A stretch of DNA of 64,000 nucleotides from Rhodococcus pyridinivorans (GTDB lineage: Bacteria; Actinomycetota; Actinomycetes; Mycobacteriales; Mycobacteriaceae), in NCBI RefSeq assembly GCF_900105195.1, contig NZ_FNRX01000002.1:2046001-2110000 (forward strand). Direction: 5' to 3'. A program made the position numbers and the translations under genes. Below the pieces are notes generated by a model that worked only from the letters and a program-made list of their open reading frames with translations, was not told the origin of the DNA and made no database searches. Shown piece after piece: positions 1 through 8,970 of this stretch. Each line of letters begins with the position of its first letter. Position 1 is the first letter of the stretch.

Positions 1-336
1 GAACTCACTCCCGATCCGTGGCTGGTGCAGGCATATCGTGAGGAGATCATCGATCTCGGGCGCCGACCGCTGCCCGTCGAGGAGGAAGGAGCGCGCCCCC
101 TGGGCAGTACCGACATGGGAAACGTGACGAACGTGGTGCCGGGAATCCATCCGGTCATCGGACTCGACTCCGGTGGCGCGGTGACACATCAGGCTGCATT
201 CGCGGCCGCGTGTGTCACCGAGTCGGCCGATCGGGCAGTACTCGACGGAGCGCGTGCGCTCGCAGCGACCGCCGTACGCGCGGCGACCGATCCGGTCCAC
301 CGGGCACGGCTCCTCGAACAGGCCGGCCGTCGATGA
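1..336 (+). CDS. M20D-family amidohydrolase, C-terminal fragment (amiB1-like)
   Basis: The reading frame is open from the first base of the window, so only the last 111 residues are present. The segment around STDMGNVTNVVPG matches the C-terminal part of M20D peptidases/amidohydrolases (AmiA/AmiB, HipO type), where it belongs to the catalytic metal-binding domain. The stop codon overlaps the ATG of the following amidohydrolase (ATGA type), so the two are translationally coupled. The pair corresponds to amiB1-amiA1 (Rv3306c-Rv3305c) of mycobacteria, probably cytoplasmic N-acyl-amino-acid or aminobenzoyl-glutamate-type hydrolases. Substrate is not determined by sequence. Confidence 0.8.
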   Translation, partial: ELTPDPWLVQAYREEIIDLGRRPLPVEEEGARPLGSTDMGNVTNVVPGIHPVIGLDSGGAVTHQAAFAAACVTESADRAVLDGARALAATAVRAATDPVHRARLLEQAGRR

Positions 337-1490
337 ACCCCTACGTCGAGAAGTGGTTGGACCGCCACACCGAGGACCTCTCGCTCTGGCGCCGTCACAT
401 CCATGCGAATCCCGAGCTCGCCCGGCAGGAGTACGCCACCACCGAGTTCGTCGCGAAGCACCTGCGCGCGGCCGGACTGGAGCCGAAGGTCCTGCCTCGC
501 GGCACCGGCCTGATCTGCGATCTCGGTCCGACCGGCGGACCGCGCATCGCCCTGCGTGCAGACATGGACGCCCTGCCGATGCAGGAGGCCACCGGCCTGC
601 CGTTCGAATCCACCGTCCCCGGTGTCTCGCACGTGTGTGGGCACGACGCCCACACCACCGTCGTGCTCGGTGCAGGTCTGGCGCTGGCCTCGATGCCCGA
701 ATTGCCGATCGGTGTCCGGCTGGTCTTCCAGCCCGCGGAGGAGGTCATGCCGGGCGGGGCGCTCGACGTCGTCGCGGCGGGCGGACTCGACGGGGTCGCG
801 CGAATCTTCGCCTTGCACTGCGACCCGCGTCTCGAGGCGGGCAAGGTCGGTATGCGGGTCGGGGCGATCACCTCGGCGGCCGACACTGTCGAACTCGTCC
901 TCGACTCACCCGGTGGGCACACCTCCCGGCCGCACCTGACCGGCGATCTCGTCTACGGCCTCGGTGCCGTCATCACGGGTCTTCCCGGCATGCTCAGCCG
1001 TCGCATCGATCCGCGCACCGGCACCGTCATGGTGTGGGGTGCGGTCAGCGCCGGCAAGGCACCGAACGCGATCCCGCGCACCGGCATGCTCGCGGGCACC
1101 GTCCGCACCGGCGACCACGACACCTGGCAGCTGCTCGAACCGATGGTCCGCGAGATCGTGCACGGTCTGCTCGCGCCCACCGGTGTCAGCTACGAACTGA
1201 ACTATCGCCGCGGCGTGCCGCCGGTGGTCAACGACGAAGTGTCGGCGCGCATGTTCGAGGACGCGATCCGCGCGACCGGCCCCGACGCCCTCGCGGACAC
1301 CCCACAATCCGGTGGGGGAGAAGACTTCTCGTGGTATCTCGAACACGTCCCCGGCGCCATGGGGCGGCTCGGGGTATGGCCGGGGGTCGGGCCCGAACTC
1401 GACATCCACCAGCCCACCTTCGATCTCGACGAGCGGGCGCTGGCCGTGGGTGTGCGGGTGATGACGAATCTGGTTCTCGGCGCTGCGTGA
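333..1490 (+). CDS. amiA: M20D-family amidohydrolase (amiA1-like)
   Basis: The 385-residue protein starts at the ATG overlapping the upstream stop. It carries the M20D metal-binding signatures: RADMDALPMQE, then CGHDAHTT about 105 residues in, and QPAEEVMPGG, followed by a dimerisation (lid) domain and a C-terminal GGGEDFSWY segment that provides a metal ligand. Length is normal for the family. It would hydrolyse N-acyl or aromatic amide bonds of amino acids in the cytoplasm. It is co-transcribed with the preceding paralogue. No signal peptide is seen. Position next to the Rv3304 and lpdA homologues supports orthology to Rv3305c. The true substrate is unknown. Confidence 0.87.
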   Translation: MNPYVEKWLDRHTEDLSLWRRHIHANPELARQEYATTEFVAKHLRAAGLEPKVLPRGTGLICDLGPTGGPRIALRADMDALPMQEATGLPFESTVPGVSHVCGHDAHTTVVLGAGLALASMPELPIGVRLVFQPAEEVMPGGALDVVAAGGLDGVARIFALHCDPRLEAGKVGMRVGAITSAADTVELVLDSPGGHTSRPHLTGDLVYGLGAVITGLPGMLSRRIDPRTGTVMVWGAVSAGKAPNAIPRTGMLAGTVRTGDHDTWQLLEPMVREIVHGLLAPTGVSYELNYRRGVPPVVNDEVSARMFEDAIRATGPDALADTPQSGGGEDFSWYLEHVPGAMGRLGVWPGVGPELDIHQPTFDLDERALAVGVRVMTNLVLGAA

Positions 1491-1502
1491 CGCAGTCCGA
1501 AG

Positions 1503-1521
1503 TAAGCTCAGGCTTACCTGA
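1503..1521 (+). promoter_or_regulatory. IdeR/DtxR-type iron box
   Basis: The 19-base site TAAGCTCAGGCTTACCTGA matches the IdeR/DtxR consensus TTAGGTTAGGCTAACCTAA at 14 of 19 positions and keeps the AGGCT and ACCT cores. A plausible -10 hexamer, TAGGAT, follows at 1526-1531, so the box covers the upstream part of the promoter, as expected for iron-dependent repression. It lies 39 bases before the ATG of the ferric-iron binding lipoprotein gene. Confidence 0.75.
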
Positions 1522-1559
1522 ACGGTAGGATGTGAGCTCACCCATACCAGGAGGAATCA

Positions 1560-2603
1560 ATGTCCCTTCGACACCGGATCGGCGCAGGGCTGACGGCAGC
1601 CACGCTCGTCGCCGTTCTCGCCGCGTGCAGCGACAGCGGCTCGGGCGACACCACCCCGGACGCTTCGAACGGGGAGGCGCTCACGCTCTATTCCGGGCGT
1701 AGCGAGAACCTGGTGGGCCCGCTCGTCGAACAACTCGAAGGCACTCTCGGTTTCCCGATCGACGTCGTCTACGGCGGCACGCCGGAGATCACGGGCAAGC
1801 TCGTCGAAGAAGGTGCCGCATCGCCCGCCGATGTGGTCTTCAGCCAGGATGCCGGCGCGCTCGGTCTGCTCGACCGTTCGGGTCTGCTCGAGCAGCTGCC
1901 CGCGAGTGTGACGAATCAGGTGCCCGAGAACTACCGCGCGGAGGACAGCACCTGGGTCGCCACCTCTGCACGGGCTCGCGTCCTGGTCTACAACGACGAC
2001 AAGGTGCAGCCGCAGGACCTGCCGAGCGGGATCGACGGGCTCCTCGACCCGAAGTGGAAGGGCCAGGTGGGCTTCGCGCCGACCAATGCGTCGTTCCAGT
2101 CGTTCGTGACCGGACTCCGTGTCTCCCGGGGCGAGGACGGTGCCCGCGAATGGCTCGAGGCGTTCAAGGCCAACGAACCGGTCGCCTTCGAAGGCAACGG
2201 ACCTCTCATGGAGGGCGTCGACACCGGCCAGGTGACCCTCGGCCTCACCAATCACTACTACTGGTACGGGCTCGCGGACGAGAAGGGCGCCGACAACCTT
2301 GCCGTGCAGCTCCACTTCTTCGACGCGGGCGATCCCGGTGCCCTGGTGAACATCGCCGGCGCCGCGGTGCTCGCCACTACCGACCAGCGCGAGCAGGCCG
2401 AGCAGTTCGTGGCAGCGTTGCTCTCGCCCGAGTCGCAGACCTATTTCGCCGACGAGACCGCGGAGTATCCGGTCGTCGAGGGGACCGAAACCCAGACCGA
2501 CCTGCGCCCGCTCTCCGAGATCGGGACCTCCGACATCGAACTGGCCGAACTGGCGTCCCTGGCCGAAACACAGGCGCTCCTGCAGGAACTGGAATTCATC
2601 TGA
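1560..2603 (+). CDS. Ferric-iron ABC transporter substrate-binding lipoprotein
   Basis: The 347-residue protein is an extracytoplasmic iron-binding protein of the FbpA/SfuA/FutA class. It has a basic N-terminus, a hydrophobic stretch and a lipobox ending LAAC with the lipidated cysteine at residue 23. The mature protein starts the fold with LTLYSGR and has a NHYYWYGL segment near residues 231-238, where FbpA-type proteins place the tandem tyrosines that bind Fe3+. A strong AGGAGG site (1549-1554) sits 5 bases before the ATG. It is the first gene of a three-gene operon behind an IdeR box, so synthesis should rise when iron is scarce. Genes of this operon are not part of the mycobacterial order at this point, so it looks like an insertion or lineage-specific gain. 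Confidence 0.88.
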   Translation: MSLRHRIGAGLTAATLVAVLAACSDSGSGDTTPDASNGEALTLYSGRSENLVGPLVEQLEGTLGFPIDVVYGGTPEITGKLVEEGAASPADVVFSQDAGALGLLDRSGLLEQLPASVTNQVPENYRAEDSTWVATSARARVLVYNDDKVQPQDLPSGIDGLLDPKWKGQVGFAPTNASFQSFVTGLRVSRGEDGAREWLEAFKANEPVAFEGNGPLMEGVDTGQVTLGLTNHYYWYGLADEKGADNLAVQLHFFDAGDPGALVNIAGAAVLATTDQREQAEQFVAALLSPESQTYFADETAEYPVVEGTETQTDLRPLSEIGTSDIELAELASLAETQALLQELEFI

Positions 2604-4165
2604 TCACCCTCGTTACCCCGCGCGACGGCACCCGACGCGGCCGGCCGATCTTGGCCACGGCTGCGCTGGGTGTTGCCGTGTTCGCGCTCGCACCTGTCGT
2701 GCACCTGCTGATGCGCGCGTTCGCGGACGGCCCCGAGCGGGTCTTCTCGCTCGTGTTCCGGCCACGCACTCTCGAACTGGTGTGGCGCAGCGGCGCGCTC
2801 GCCGTGACGGTCACGGTGGCCTGCCTGATCCTGGGGCTCGCCGCAGCATGGTTGACGACCCGCACGGATCTCCCCGGCCGTCGCTGGTTCGCGTTGGCCC
2901 TGAGTCTGCCCTTGGCGATCCCCTCGTACGTGTCGGGCTTCGTCTGGATCGCCCAGTTCCCCGCGCTCGAAGGTTTCGTTGGTGCTGCCCTCGTCCTGAC
3001 CTGCGCGTCCTTTCCTTACGTCTACCTGCCCGTGGCGGCGGCACTCGCCTCGGCGGATCCGGGGCTCGAGGAAGTGGCCCGCACTCTCGGCCGGTCCCGG
3101 CTGGCCGCCACCCTCACCGTCACCCTGCGGCAGGTGTGGCCTACCGCGGCGGCGGGCGGACTGCTCGTCGCGCTCTACACGCTCAGCGATTTCGGCGCCG
3201 TCGCATTGATGCGCTACGAAGCGTTCACCCTGGCGATCTACGGAAGTTACCGGGGACTTCTCGATCGCACGCCCGCCGCTGTCTTCGGCCTCGTGCTGGT
3301 CGCGATCGCCGTGGTGCTGACGGTCGCCGAACGGAGCGCGCGCCGCGGCGCCACCGCGCGGATCGGATCCGGTACCGCGCGCACGGCCGAACCCGTGATG
3401 CTCGGCTCACGGCGATGGCCGGCGATCGGCTTCCTCGTCGCTCTGCTCGTCGTGAGCGTGGGAGTTCCGGTCGCGGGCCTGGCCCGCTGGTTGTGGAGGT
3501 CACAGCAGATCGCGGTCGACTGGTCCGGTATCTGGACCGCCACCACCTACACTCTGTGGGTGTCCGCGCTCGGTGCGTTGCTGACCACGGTGCTCGCACT
3601 TCCGGTGGGCATCTACGCCGCACGGTCGCACTCCCGATTGTCCCGCTTCACCGAGAGCGCCGCCTACATCGGCTTCGCGCTGCCCGGCATCACCGTCGGT
3701 CTGGCGCTCGTGTTCTTCGGCATCCGACTGCTCCCGCAGTGGTACCAGCAGACCCCGATGCTGGTGATCGCCTACGCGGTCCTGTTCCTCCCTCTCGCGG
3801 TGGGGTCGATCCATGCGGCAATCGCCGCGATCCCCCGGGGTCTCGAAGATGCGTCCGCGACTCTCGGTTCCGGACGATTGCTCACCGGACTGCGGGTGAC
3901 GATCCCGATCGCCGCACCCGGCGTGGTCGCCGGTGCGGCATTGGCATTCCTGACCATCGCCAAGGAACTGCCTGCGACGCTGCTGCTCGTCCCCATCGGG
4001 CACGACACGCTCGCGACTGGGATGTGGCGACATACCGAAACCCTCGCGTACGGCTCGGCAGCACCCTATGCGGTAATCCTCGTCCTCATCGCGGCACTGC
4101 CGTCGCTCGTGCTGGGACGTCTGTTGCGCGGCCGGGTCGGCGCGGAAAGTGGAGGCGAAGAGTGA
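2600..4165 (+). CDS. Ferric-iron ABC transporter permease (two fused permease domains)
   Basis: About 521 residues with roughly twelve hydrophobic segments arranged as two consecutive binding-protein-dependent permease domains, as in FbpB/SfuB. EAA-loop-like segments occur in each half (EEVARTLGRSR and EDASATLGSGR), the contact points for the ATPase. The start is uncertain. A CTG at 2600 overlaps the stop of the lipoprotein gene and retains the basic RDGTRRGRP segment before the first helix. A TTG at 2651 is the next candidate but would remove that positive-inside segment. The gene ends in a GTGA overlap with the ATPase gene. It forms the membrane channel for Fe3+ uptake. Confidence 0.88.
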   Translation: MITLVTPRDGTRRGRPILATAALGVAVFALAPVVHLLMRAFADGPERVFSLVFRPRTLELVWRSGALAVTVTVACLILGLAAAWLTTRTDLPGRRWFALALSLPLAIPSYVSGFVWIAQFPALEGFVGAALVLTCASFPYVYLPVAAALASADPGLEEVARTLGRSRLAATLTVTLRQVWPTAAAGGLLVALYTLSDFGAVALMRYEAFTLAIYGSYRGLLDRTPAAVFGLVLVAIAVVLTVAERSARRGATARIGSGTARTAEPVMLGSRRWPAIGFLVALLVVSVGVPVAGLARWLWRSQQIAVDWSGIWTATTYTLWVSALGALLTTVLALPVGIYAARSHSRLSRFTESAAYIGFALPGITVGLALVFFGIRLLPQWYQQTPMLVIAYAVLFLPLAVGSIHAAIAAIPRGLEDASATLGSGRLLTGLRVTIPIAAPGVVAGAALAFLTIAKELPATLLLVPIGHDTLATGMWRHTETLAYGSAAPYAVILVLIAALPSLVLGRLLRGRVGAESGGEE

Positions 4166-5208
4166 CCGGTCTGACCATCGAGAATGTATCCGCGCGATAC
4201 GGCGCCGCCGAAGTCGTCACCGATGTGACCCTCGACGTGCCGCGCGGCGATCTGCTCGCCGTCCTCGGACCGTCGGGTGGCGGCAAGACCACGCTGTTGC
4301 GAGTGGCGGCTGGGCTGCATCCCGCAGCGTCGGGACGGGTCTCCGTAGACGACGTGACCGTGACCGACGTGCCACCCGAACGTCGCGGGGTGGGCCTCGT
4401 GCCGCAGGAAGGCGCGTTGTTCCCGCATCTGAACGTGGCGCGCAACATCGGCTACGGTCTGGGGCGAGCGAACCGGCCGTGGCGCGGAGGTGCGCGGGAG
4501 GAACATCGACGCCGGGTCGAGGAACTACTGGATCTCGTCGGTCTTCCGCGAGTCGGGCACCGTAAGCCGAGCGCGCTCTCCGGCGGGCAACAGCAGCGGA
4601 TCGCTCTGGCTCGTGCACTGGCACCGCGACCGTCCGTGGTCCTGCTCGACGAGCCGTTCAGCGCGCTCGACGCCGGTCTGCGCGCGAGTCTGCGCGCGGA
4701 TGTCCGTACGCTGCTGCGCGAACAGTCGGTCGCGGCGGTGCTCGTGACCCACGACCAGACGGAGGCCTTGGCCATGGCCGACAGGCTGGCGGTGATGCTC
4801 GACGGCCGGATCGCCCAGGTGGGCTCGCCCGAGGAGGTCTACGGGAGGCCGGCATCCGTCGCGGTGGGCGAGTTCGTGGGGGAGGCGATCGTACTCGAGG
4901 CCGAGGCGTTCGGCGACTGCGCGCAGACCCCGCTCGGGAAGGTTCAGCTCGTCTCACCCGGACACGGCGTGGGTCGCGTCCTGCTGCGACCGGAACAGAT
5001 CGAAGTCGGGGCAGCGCCGACGAAGTGCCCTGCTGCCGGATCGTTCACTGTGCGCGACACGGCATTCGGCGGCGCACACAGCGAAGTGCGGGTCGAGGGG
5101 ATGGGAATCGCCGTCCGTGCCCTGTGCACCACCCTGCACGGTCTGCAGGCGGGCGACCCGGTGACGGTGAGCGTCCGGCGACCGGTGCCCTTCTATCCCG
5201 GAGGGTAG
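4162..5208 (+). CDS. Ferric-iron ABC transporter ATP-binding protein
   Basis: The 348-residue ATPase has Walker A GPSGGGKT (residues 36-43), a Q-loop, the signature LSGGQQQR, Walker B VVLLDEPFSALD and the H-loop histidine in VTHDQTEA. A C-terminal TOBE-like domain of about 110 residues contains LLRPEQIEVG, as in FbpC/PotA-type importers. The GTG start overlaps the permease stop (GTGA), with GGAGG at 4151 as ribosome site. It energises the iron importer and is the last gene of the operon. The next gene is convergent 12 bases downstream. Confidence 0.92.
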   Translation: MTGLTIENVSARYGAAEVVTDVTLDVPRGDLLAVLGPSGGGKTTLLRVAAGLHPAASGRVSVDDVTVTDVPPERRGVGLVPQEGALFPHLNVARNIGYGLGRANRPWRGGAREEHRRRVEELLDLVGLPRVGHRKPSALSGGQQQRIALARALAPRPSVVLLDEPFSALDAGLRASLRADVRTLLREQSVAAVLVTHDQTEALAMADRLAVMLDGRIAQVGSPEEVYGRPASVAVGEFVGEAIVLEAEAFGDCAQTPLGKVQLVSPGHGVGRVLLRPEQIEVGAAPTKCPAAGSFTVRDTAFGGAHSEVRVEGMGIAVRALCTTLHGLQAGDPVTVSVRRPVPFYPGG

Positions 5209-5220
5209 GAAGGCCGGCGT

Positions 5221-5691
5221 CTAGAAGCCGTCGGGACGCCCCGGACCCACATTGCGACTGTTGCGGGTACGCAGATCCCGAACGTATTCGGCGGGGGCCC
5301 CGGCGATCTCGGCCGCGTCGGCCATCACGCCCAGATAGCGTGCCGACGGCAGGCCGCCCTCGTATCCGTCGACGACGTACAGCCACGCGAGGACCGGACC
5401 GTCGGCCGTGTCGACGCGCACGCGGATCTTGCGGTGGAAACCGAGTTCGGCTCCCTCCCAGCGGTCGAGGCTGCGTTCGTCGTCCTCCGGCACGTCGTAG
5501 AGCACGACGAACACCTTCGCGTCCGAATCCTCGACGACCGTCGCGAGGGCGCCCTCCCAGCCGATGTCGGCGCCGGCGAAGGTCAGTCGCCAACCGTGCA
5601 ACCACCCGGTTCCCGCCATCGGCGAATGCGGGCAGCGCGTCAGCATCTGCTCCGGATGCATGTTGGACCCGTAGGCGGCGTAGATCGGCAC
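5221..5691 (-). CDS. Gamma-glutamylcyclotransferase-like protein (Rv3304 homologue)
   Basis: The 156-residue protein begins MPIYAAYGSNMHPEQM, the N-terminal YGSN phosphate-loop motif of the GGCT/AIG2-like fold. A glutamate in DRWEG is in a plausible place for the catalytic acid. Proteins of this fold release 5-oxoproline from gamma-glutamyl compounds. A GTG start at 5691 fits the domain boundary, since no conserved sequence precedes it. It is divergent from lpdA, as Rv3304 is in mycobacteria. Substrate is not known. Confidence 0.8.
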   Translation of the reverse strand: MPIYAAYGSNMHPEQMLTRCPHSPMAGTGWLHGWRLTFAGADIGWEGALATVVEDSDAKVFVVLYDVPEDDERSLDRWEGAELGFHRKIRVRVDTADGPVLAWLYVVDGYEGGLPSARYLGVMADAAEIAGAPAEYVRDLRTRNSRNVGPGRPDGF

Positions 5692-5902
5692 GAGGATAAG
5701 GCTAACCCGTCGTCCACCGGAGTCGTCGGAGGGGCGGCGCAGGGACGGACGAGGAGTATCGGGGGGCCGTTGCGTGCCGGGTCCACCGGTCCCTGTGCGC
5801 GAGGTGGGGGCATTGGCATAGCGTTGAGACCACGTGTGTGCCCACCAGGCGCTCACGTGCAGCCCGACCCGGCACCCTTCGGAATCGATACAGAGGAGAA
5901 CA

Positions 5903-7300
5903 ATGACCCGGATCGTCATCATCGGCGGCGGCCCCGCAGGATACGAGGCGGCGCTGGTGGCATCCCAGTACGGCGCGACGGTGTCACTGATCGATTCGGA
6001 CGGGATCGGTGGCGCCTGCGTGCTCTTCGACTGCGTCCCCTCCAAGACCTTCATCGCCTCGACCGGCGTGCGCACCGACATGCGCCGCGCCGCCGACCTG
6101 GGCATCGAACTCGACCGTGCCGAGGTGTCGTTGCCGCAGGTGCACGGCCGTGTGAAGAGCCTCGCCCGCGCGCAGTCCTCCGACATCCGCACCAAGCTCG
6201 AGGCCGCCGGGGTGAAGCTGTTCTCCGGTTACGGCGAACTCGTCGACGCGCAGCCCGGCATGGCCGCCCATCAGGTGCGCGCCAAGCTGCTGACCGGCGA
6301 GGAAAAGGTGCTCGACGCCGACGTCGTGCTGATCGCCACCGGCGCGAGCCCGCGTGTCCTGCCGGGCGCGGAGCCGGACGGTGAGCGGATCCTCACCTGG
6401 CGTCAGCTCTACGACCTCGAGAAGCTTCCCGAGCACCTCGTCGTCGTCGGTTCGGGTGTCACCGGCGCCGAGTTCGTCTCCGCCTACACCGAGGTCGGCG
6501 TGCAGGTCACCGTCGTGTCGAGCCGCGACCGGATCCTGCCGCACGAGGACGAGGACGCGGCTCTCGTGCTCGAGGACGTCCTCACCGAGCGCGGTGTGAC
6601 CCTCGTCAAGCACGCCCGCGCCGACCGGGTCGAACGCACCGAGGACGGCGTCCGCGTGCTCCTTGCCGACGGCCGCATCGTCGAGGGCAGCCATGTGCTG
6701 ATGACCGTCGGCTCGGTGCCCAACACCCGGGATCTCGGTCTCGACAGGGTCGGGCTCGAACTCGACCGGGGCGGTTACCTTCCCGTCGACCGCGTCTCCC
6801 GTACCGCCGTCCCCGGCATCTACGCCGCGGGCGACTGCACCGGACTGCTGCCGCTCGCGTCGGTCGCGGCCATGCAGGGCCGCATCGCGATCTACCACGC
6901 GCTCGGCGAAGGCGTGAGCCCCATCAAGCTGAAAACCGTTGCGGCCGCAGTGTTCACGCGTCCCGAGATCGCCGCCGTCGGTGTCAGTCAGGCGACGATC
7001 GACAAGGGCGAGGTGCCCGCCCGCACAGTCATGCTCCCGCTCAACACCAACCCGCGCGCCAAGATGTCCGGCCTGCGGCGCGGTTTCGTGAAGATCTTCT
7101 GCCGCCCCGCGACCGGTGTGGTCATCGGCGGTGTGGTCGTCGCCCCGACCGCGTCCGAGCTCATCCTTCCCATAGCGTTGGCGGTGCAGAACAACCTGTC
7201 GGTCAACGACCTCGCGCAGACCTTCTCGGTCTACCCGTCGCTGAGCGGATCGGTCACCGAGGCCGCCCGCCAGCTGATGCGCCACGACGATCTGGACTAG
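5903..7300 (+). CDS. lpdA: LpdA-type flavoprotein disulfide reductase / NAD(P)H quinone reductase
   Basis: The 465-residue protein has the FAD-binding GGGPAGYEAA motif at residues 8-17, a second dinucleotide motif (GSGVTGAEF) and an AAGDCTGLLPLAS FAD segment near residue 310. It belongs to the pyridine nucleotide-disulfide reductase family and is syntenic with LpdA (Rv3303c), an FAD-dependent quinone reductase. Both cysteines of the redox motif are present here (C39 and C44 in GGACVLFDC), whereas Rv3303c as remembered lacks the first. The C-terminal catalytic His-Glu segment of true lipoamide dehydrogenases is replaced by VYPSLSGSVTE, with Tyr in place of His. GAGGAGAA precedes the ATG. Confidence 0.9.
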   Translation: MTRIVIIGGGPAGYEAALVASQYGATVSLIDSDGIGGACVLFDCVPSKTFIASTGVRTDMRRAADLGIELDRAEVSLPQVHGRVKSLARAQSSDIRTKLEAAGVKLFSGYGELVDAQPGMAAHQVRAKLLTGEEKVLDADVVLIATGASPRVLPGAEPDGERILTWRQLYDLEKLPEHLVVVGSGVTGAEFVSAYTEVGVQVTVVSSRDRILPHEDEDAALVLEDVLTERGVTLVKHARADRVERTEDGVRVLLADGRIVEGSHVLMTVGSVPNTRDLGLDRVGLELDRGGYLPVDRVSRTAVPGIYAAGDCTGLLPLASVAAMQGRIAIYHALGEGVSPIKLKTVAAAVFTRPEIAAVGVSQATIDKGEVPARTVMLPLNTNPRAKMSGLRRGFVKIFCRPATGVVIGGVVVAPTASELILPIALAVQNNLSVNDLAQTFSVYPSLSGSVTEAARQLMRHDDLD

Positions 7301-7310
7301 GCACCGGACG

Positions 7311-7336
7311 GGGCGGGATTCGCGGCGATCCCGCCC
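7311..7336. terminator. Hairpin between convergent lpdA and glpK
   Basis: Perfect 9-bp arms GGGCGGGAT and ATCCCGCCC enclose an 8-base loop in the 39-base gap between the converging stop codons. There is no strong U-tract, which is usual for actinobacterial terminators. It probably ends transcription from both sides. Confidence 0.6.
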
Positions 7337-7339
7337 TGC

Positions 7340-8854
7340 TCAGGCCCAGTCGTAGGTGCGTTCGACCGCCTTGTTCCATTCGCCGAACAGGCGCTCGCGT
7401 TCGTCGACCGGCATCGCCGGCTCCCACGTGCGGTCCGCGGTCCAGTTGCGGCGGATGTCCTCCTCGTCCTCCCAGAAGCCGACGGCGAGACCGGCCGCGT
7501 AGGCGGCGCCGAGTGCGGTGGTCTCGGAAACGGTGGGTCGTACCACCGGCACACCGAGGATGTCGGACTGGAATTGCATGAGCAGATCGTTGGCGACCAT
7601 GCCGCCGTCGACCTTGAGGGTGCGCAGGTCGACCCCGGAGTCGGCGTTCATCGCCTCGATGACCTCCCGCGTCTGGTAGGCCGTCGCCTCGAGCGCCGCC
7701 CGCGCGAGGTGGCCCTTCTCGACGAAGCGCGTCAGGCCGGCGATGACGCCGCGGGCGTCGGGTCGCCAGCGCGGCGCGAACAATCCCGAGAAGGCCGGCA
7801 CGAAATACGCCCCGCCGTTGTCGGGGACGCTCGTGGCGAGCGCTTCGATCTCGTCGGCGGACCGGATCAACCCGAGATTGTCGCGCAGCCACTGCACGAG
7901 CGAACCGGTCACGGCCACCGAACCTTCGAGGGCGTAGACCGCGGGGGCGTCACCTATGCGATAACAGACGGTGGTGATCAAGCCGTGCTCGCTGCGGACC
8001 GGGGTCGTGCCGGTGTTGAGCAGCAGGAAGTTGCCGGTGCCGTAGGTGTTCTTCGCCTCGCCGGGGGACAGGCAGCCCTGGCCGAAGGTCGCGGCCTGCT
8101 GGTCGCCGAGGATGCCGGCGACCGGGACCCCGGCGAGCGGTCCGCGCTCGCGGGCGTGCCCGTACACCTCCGACGAACTGCGGATCTCCGGCAGCATCGA
8201 CTCCGGGATGCCGAGTTCGGCACAGATCGCCGGATCCCACTGCTGTGTCCCGAGATTCATCAGCAGCGTCCGGGACGCGTTGGTCACATCGGTGATGTGC
8301 AGTCCGGGTGGCTGACCCTCCTCGCCGACACCACCGGTGAGATTCCACAGGATCCAGCTGTCGATGGTGCCGAACGCGAGGTCGCCGGCCTCGGCGCGCT
8401 CTCGGGCACCGTCGACGTTGTCGAGGATCCACCGCACCTTCGGTCCGGCGAAATAGGTCGACAGCGGTAGTCCGGTGATCTCGCGGTAGCGGTCGGGCCC
8501 GGCGTCACCGGCAAGCTCCTCGACGAGCCTGTCGGTGCGGGTGTCCTGCCAGACGATCGCGTTGTACACCGGTTTTCCGGTGGTGCGGTCCCACACCACC
8601 GTGGTCTCGCGCTGGTTCGTCAGGCCGATCGCCGCGACGTCGTTGCGTCGCAGATCCGCTTTGGCAAGCGCCGCGGCTCCCACCTCACGGGTGTTGAGCC
8701 ACAGCTCTTCCGGGTCGTGTTCGACCCATCCCGACCGCGGGAAGAACTGGCGGTGTTCCTTCTGCGCGAGCGAGACGATGCGCCCGTCGTGGTCGAAGAT
8801 GATGCACCGGCTGGACGTGGTGCCCTGGTCGATCGCCGCGATGAACTGGTTCAC
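7340..8854 (-). CDS. glpK: Glycerol kinase
   Basis: The 504-residue protein starts [16 protein letters not shown], the FGGY-kinase phosphate-1 motif, and contains [25 protein letters not shown] and [13 protein letters not shown] segments typical of GlpK. It phosphorylates glycerol to glycerol-3-phosphate in the cytoplasm. The GTG at 8854 is preceded by GAGGATC and is the start that leaves no unexplained N-terminal extension. It is divergent from glpD, 116 bases apart, so uptake product and dehydrogenase can share a control region. In M. tuberculosis glpK is not between lpdA and glpD2, so this is a rearranged glycerol locus. Confidence 0.95.
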   Translation of the reverse strand: MNQFIAAIDQGTTSSRCIIFDHDGRIVSLAQKEHRQFFPRSGWVEHDPEELWLNTREVGAAALAKADLRRNDVAAIGLTNQRETTVVWDRTTGKPVYNAIVWQDTRTDRLVEELAGDAGPDRYREITGLPLSTYFAGPKVRWILDNVDGARERAEAGDLAFGTIDSWILWNLTGGVGEEGQPPGLHITDVTNASRTLLMNLGTQQWDPAICAELGIPESMLPEIRSSSEVYGHARERGPLAGVPVAGILGDQQAATFGQGCLSPGEAKNTYGTGNFLLLNTGTTPVRSEHGLITTVCYRIGDAPAVYALEGSVAVTGSLVQWLRDNLGLIRSADEIEALATSVPDNGGAYFVPAFSGLFAPRWRPDARGVIAGLTRFVEKGHLARAALEATAYQTREVIEAMNADSGVDLRTLKVDGGMVANDLLMQFQSDILGVPVVRPTVSETTALGAAYAAGLAVGFWEDEEDIRRNWTADRTWEPAMPVDERERLFGEWNKAVERTYDWA

Positions 8855-8970
8855 AGGTGATCCTCGGGTGAAGGGGACGGCTCGGTTCGGCAACGCTTCC
8901 GCTGCGCGCTGCGGGTCCGAAGCTACTACCCTTGATCGGGATACGTCGACGACTCACGGGAGCAGGTGCG

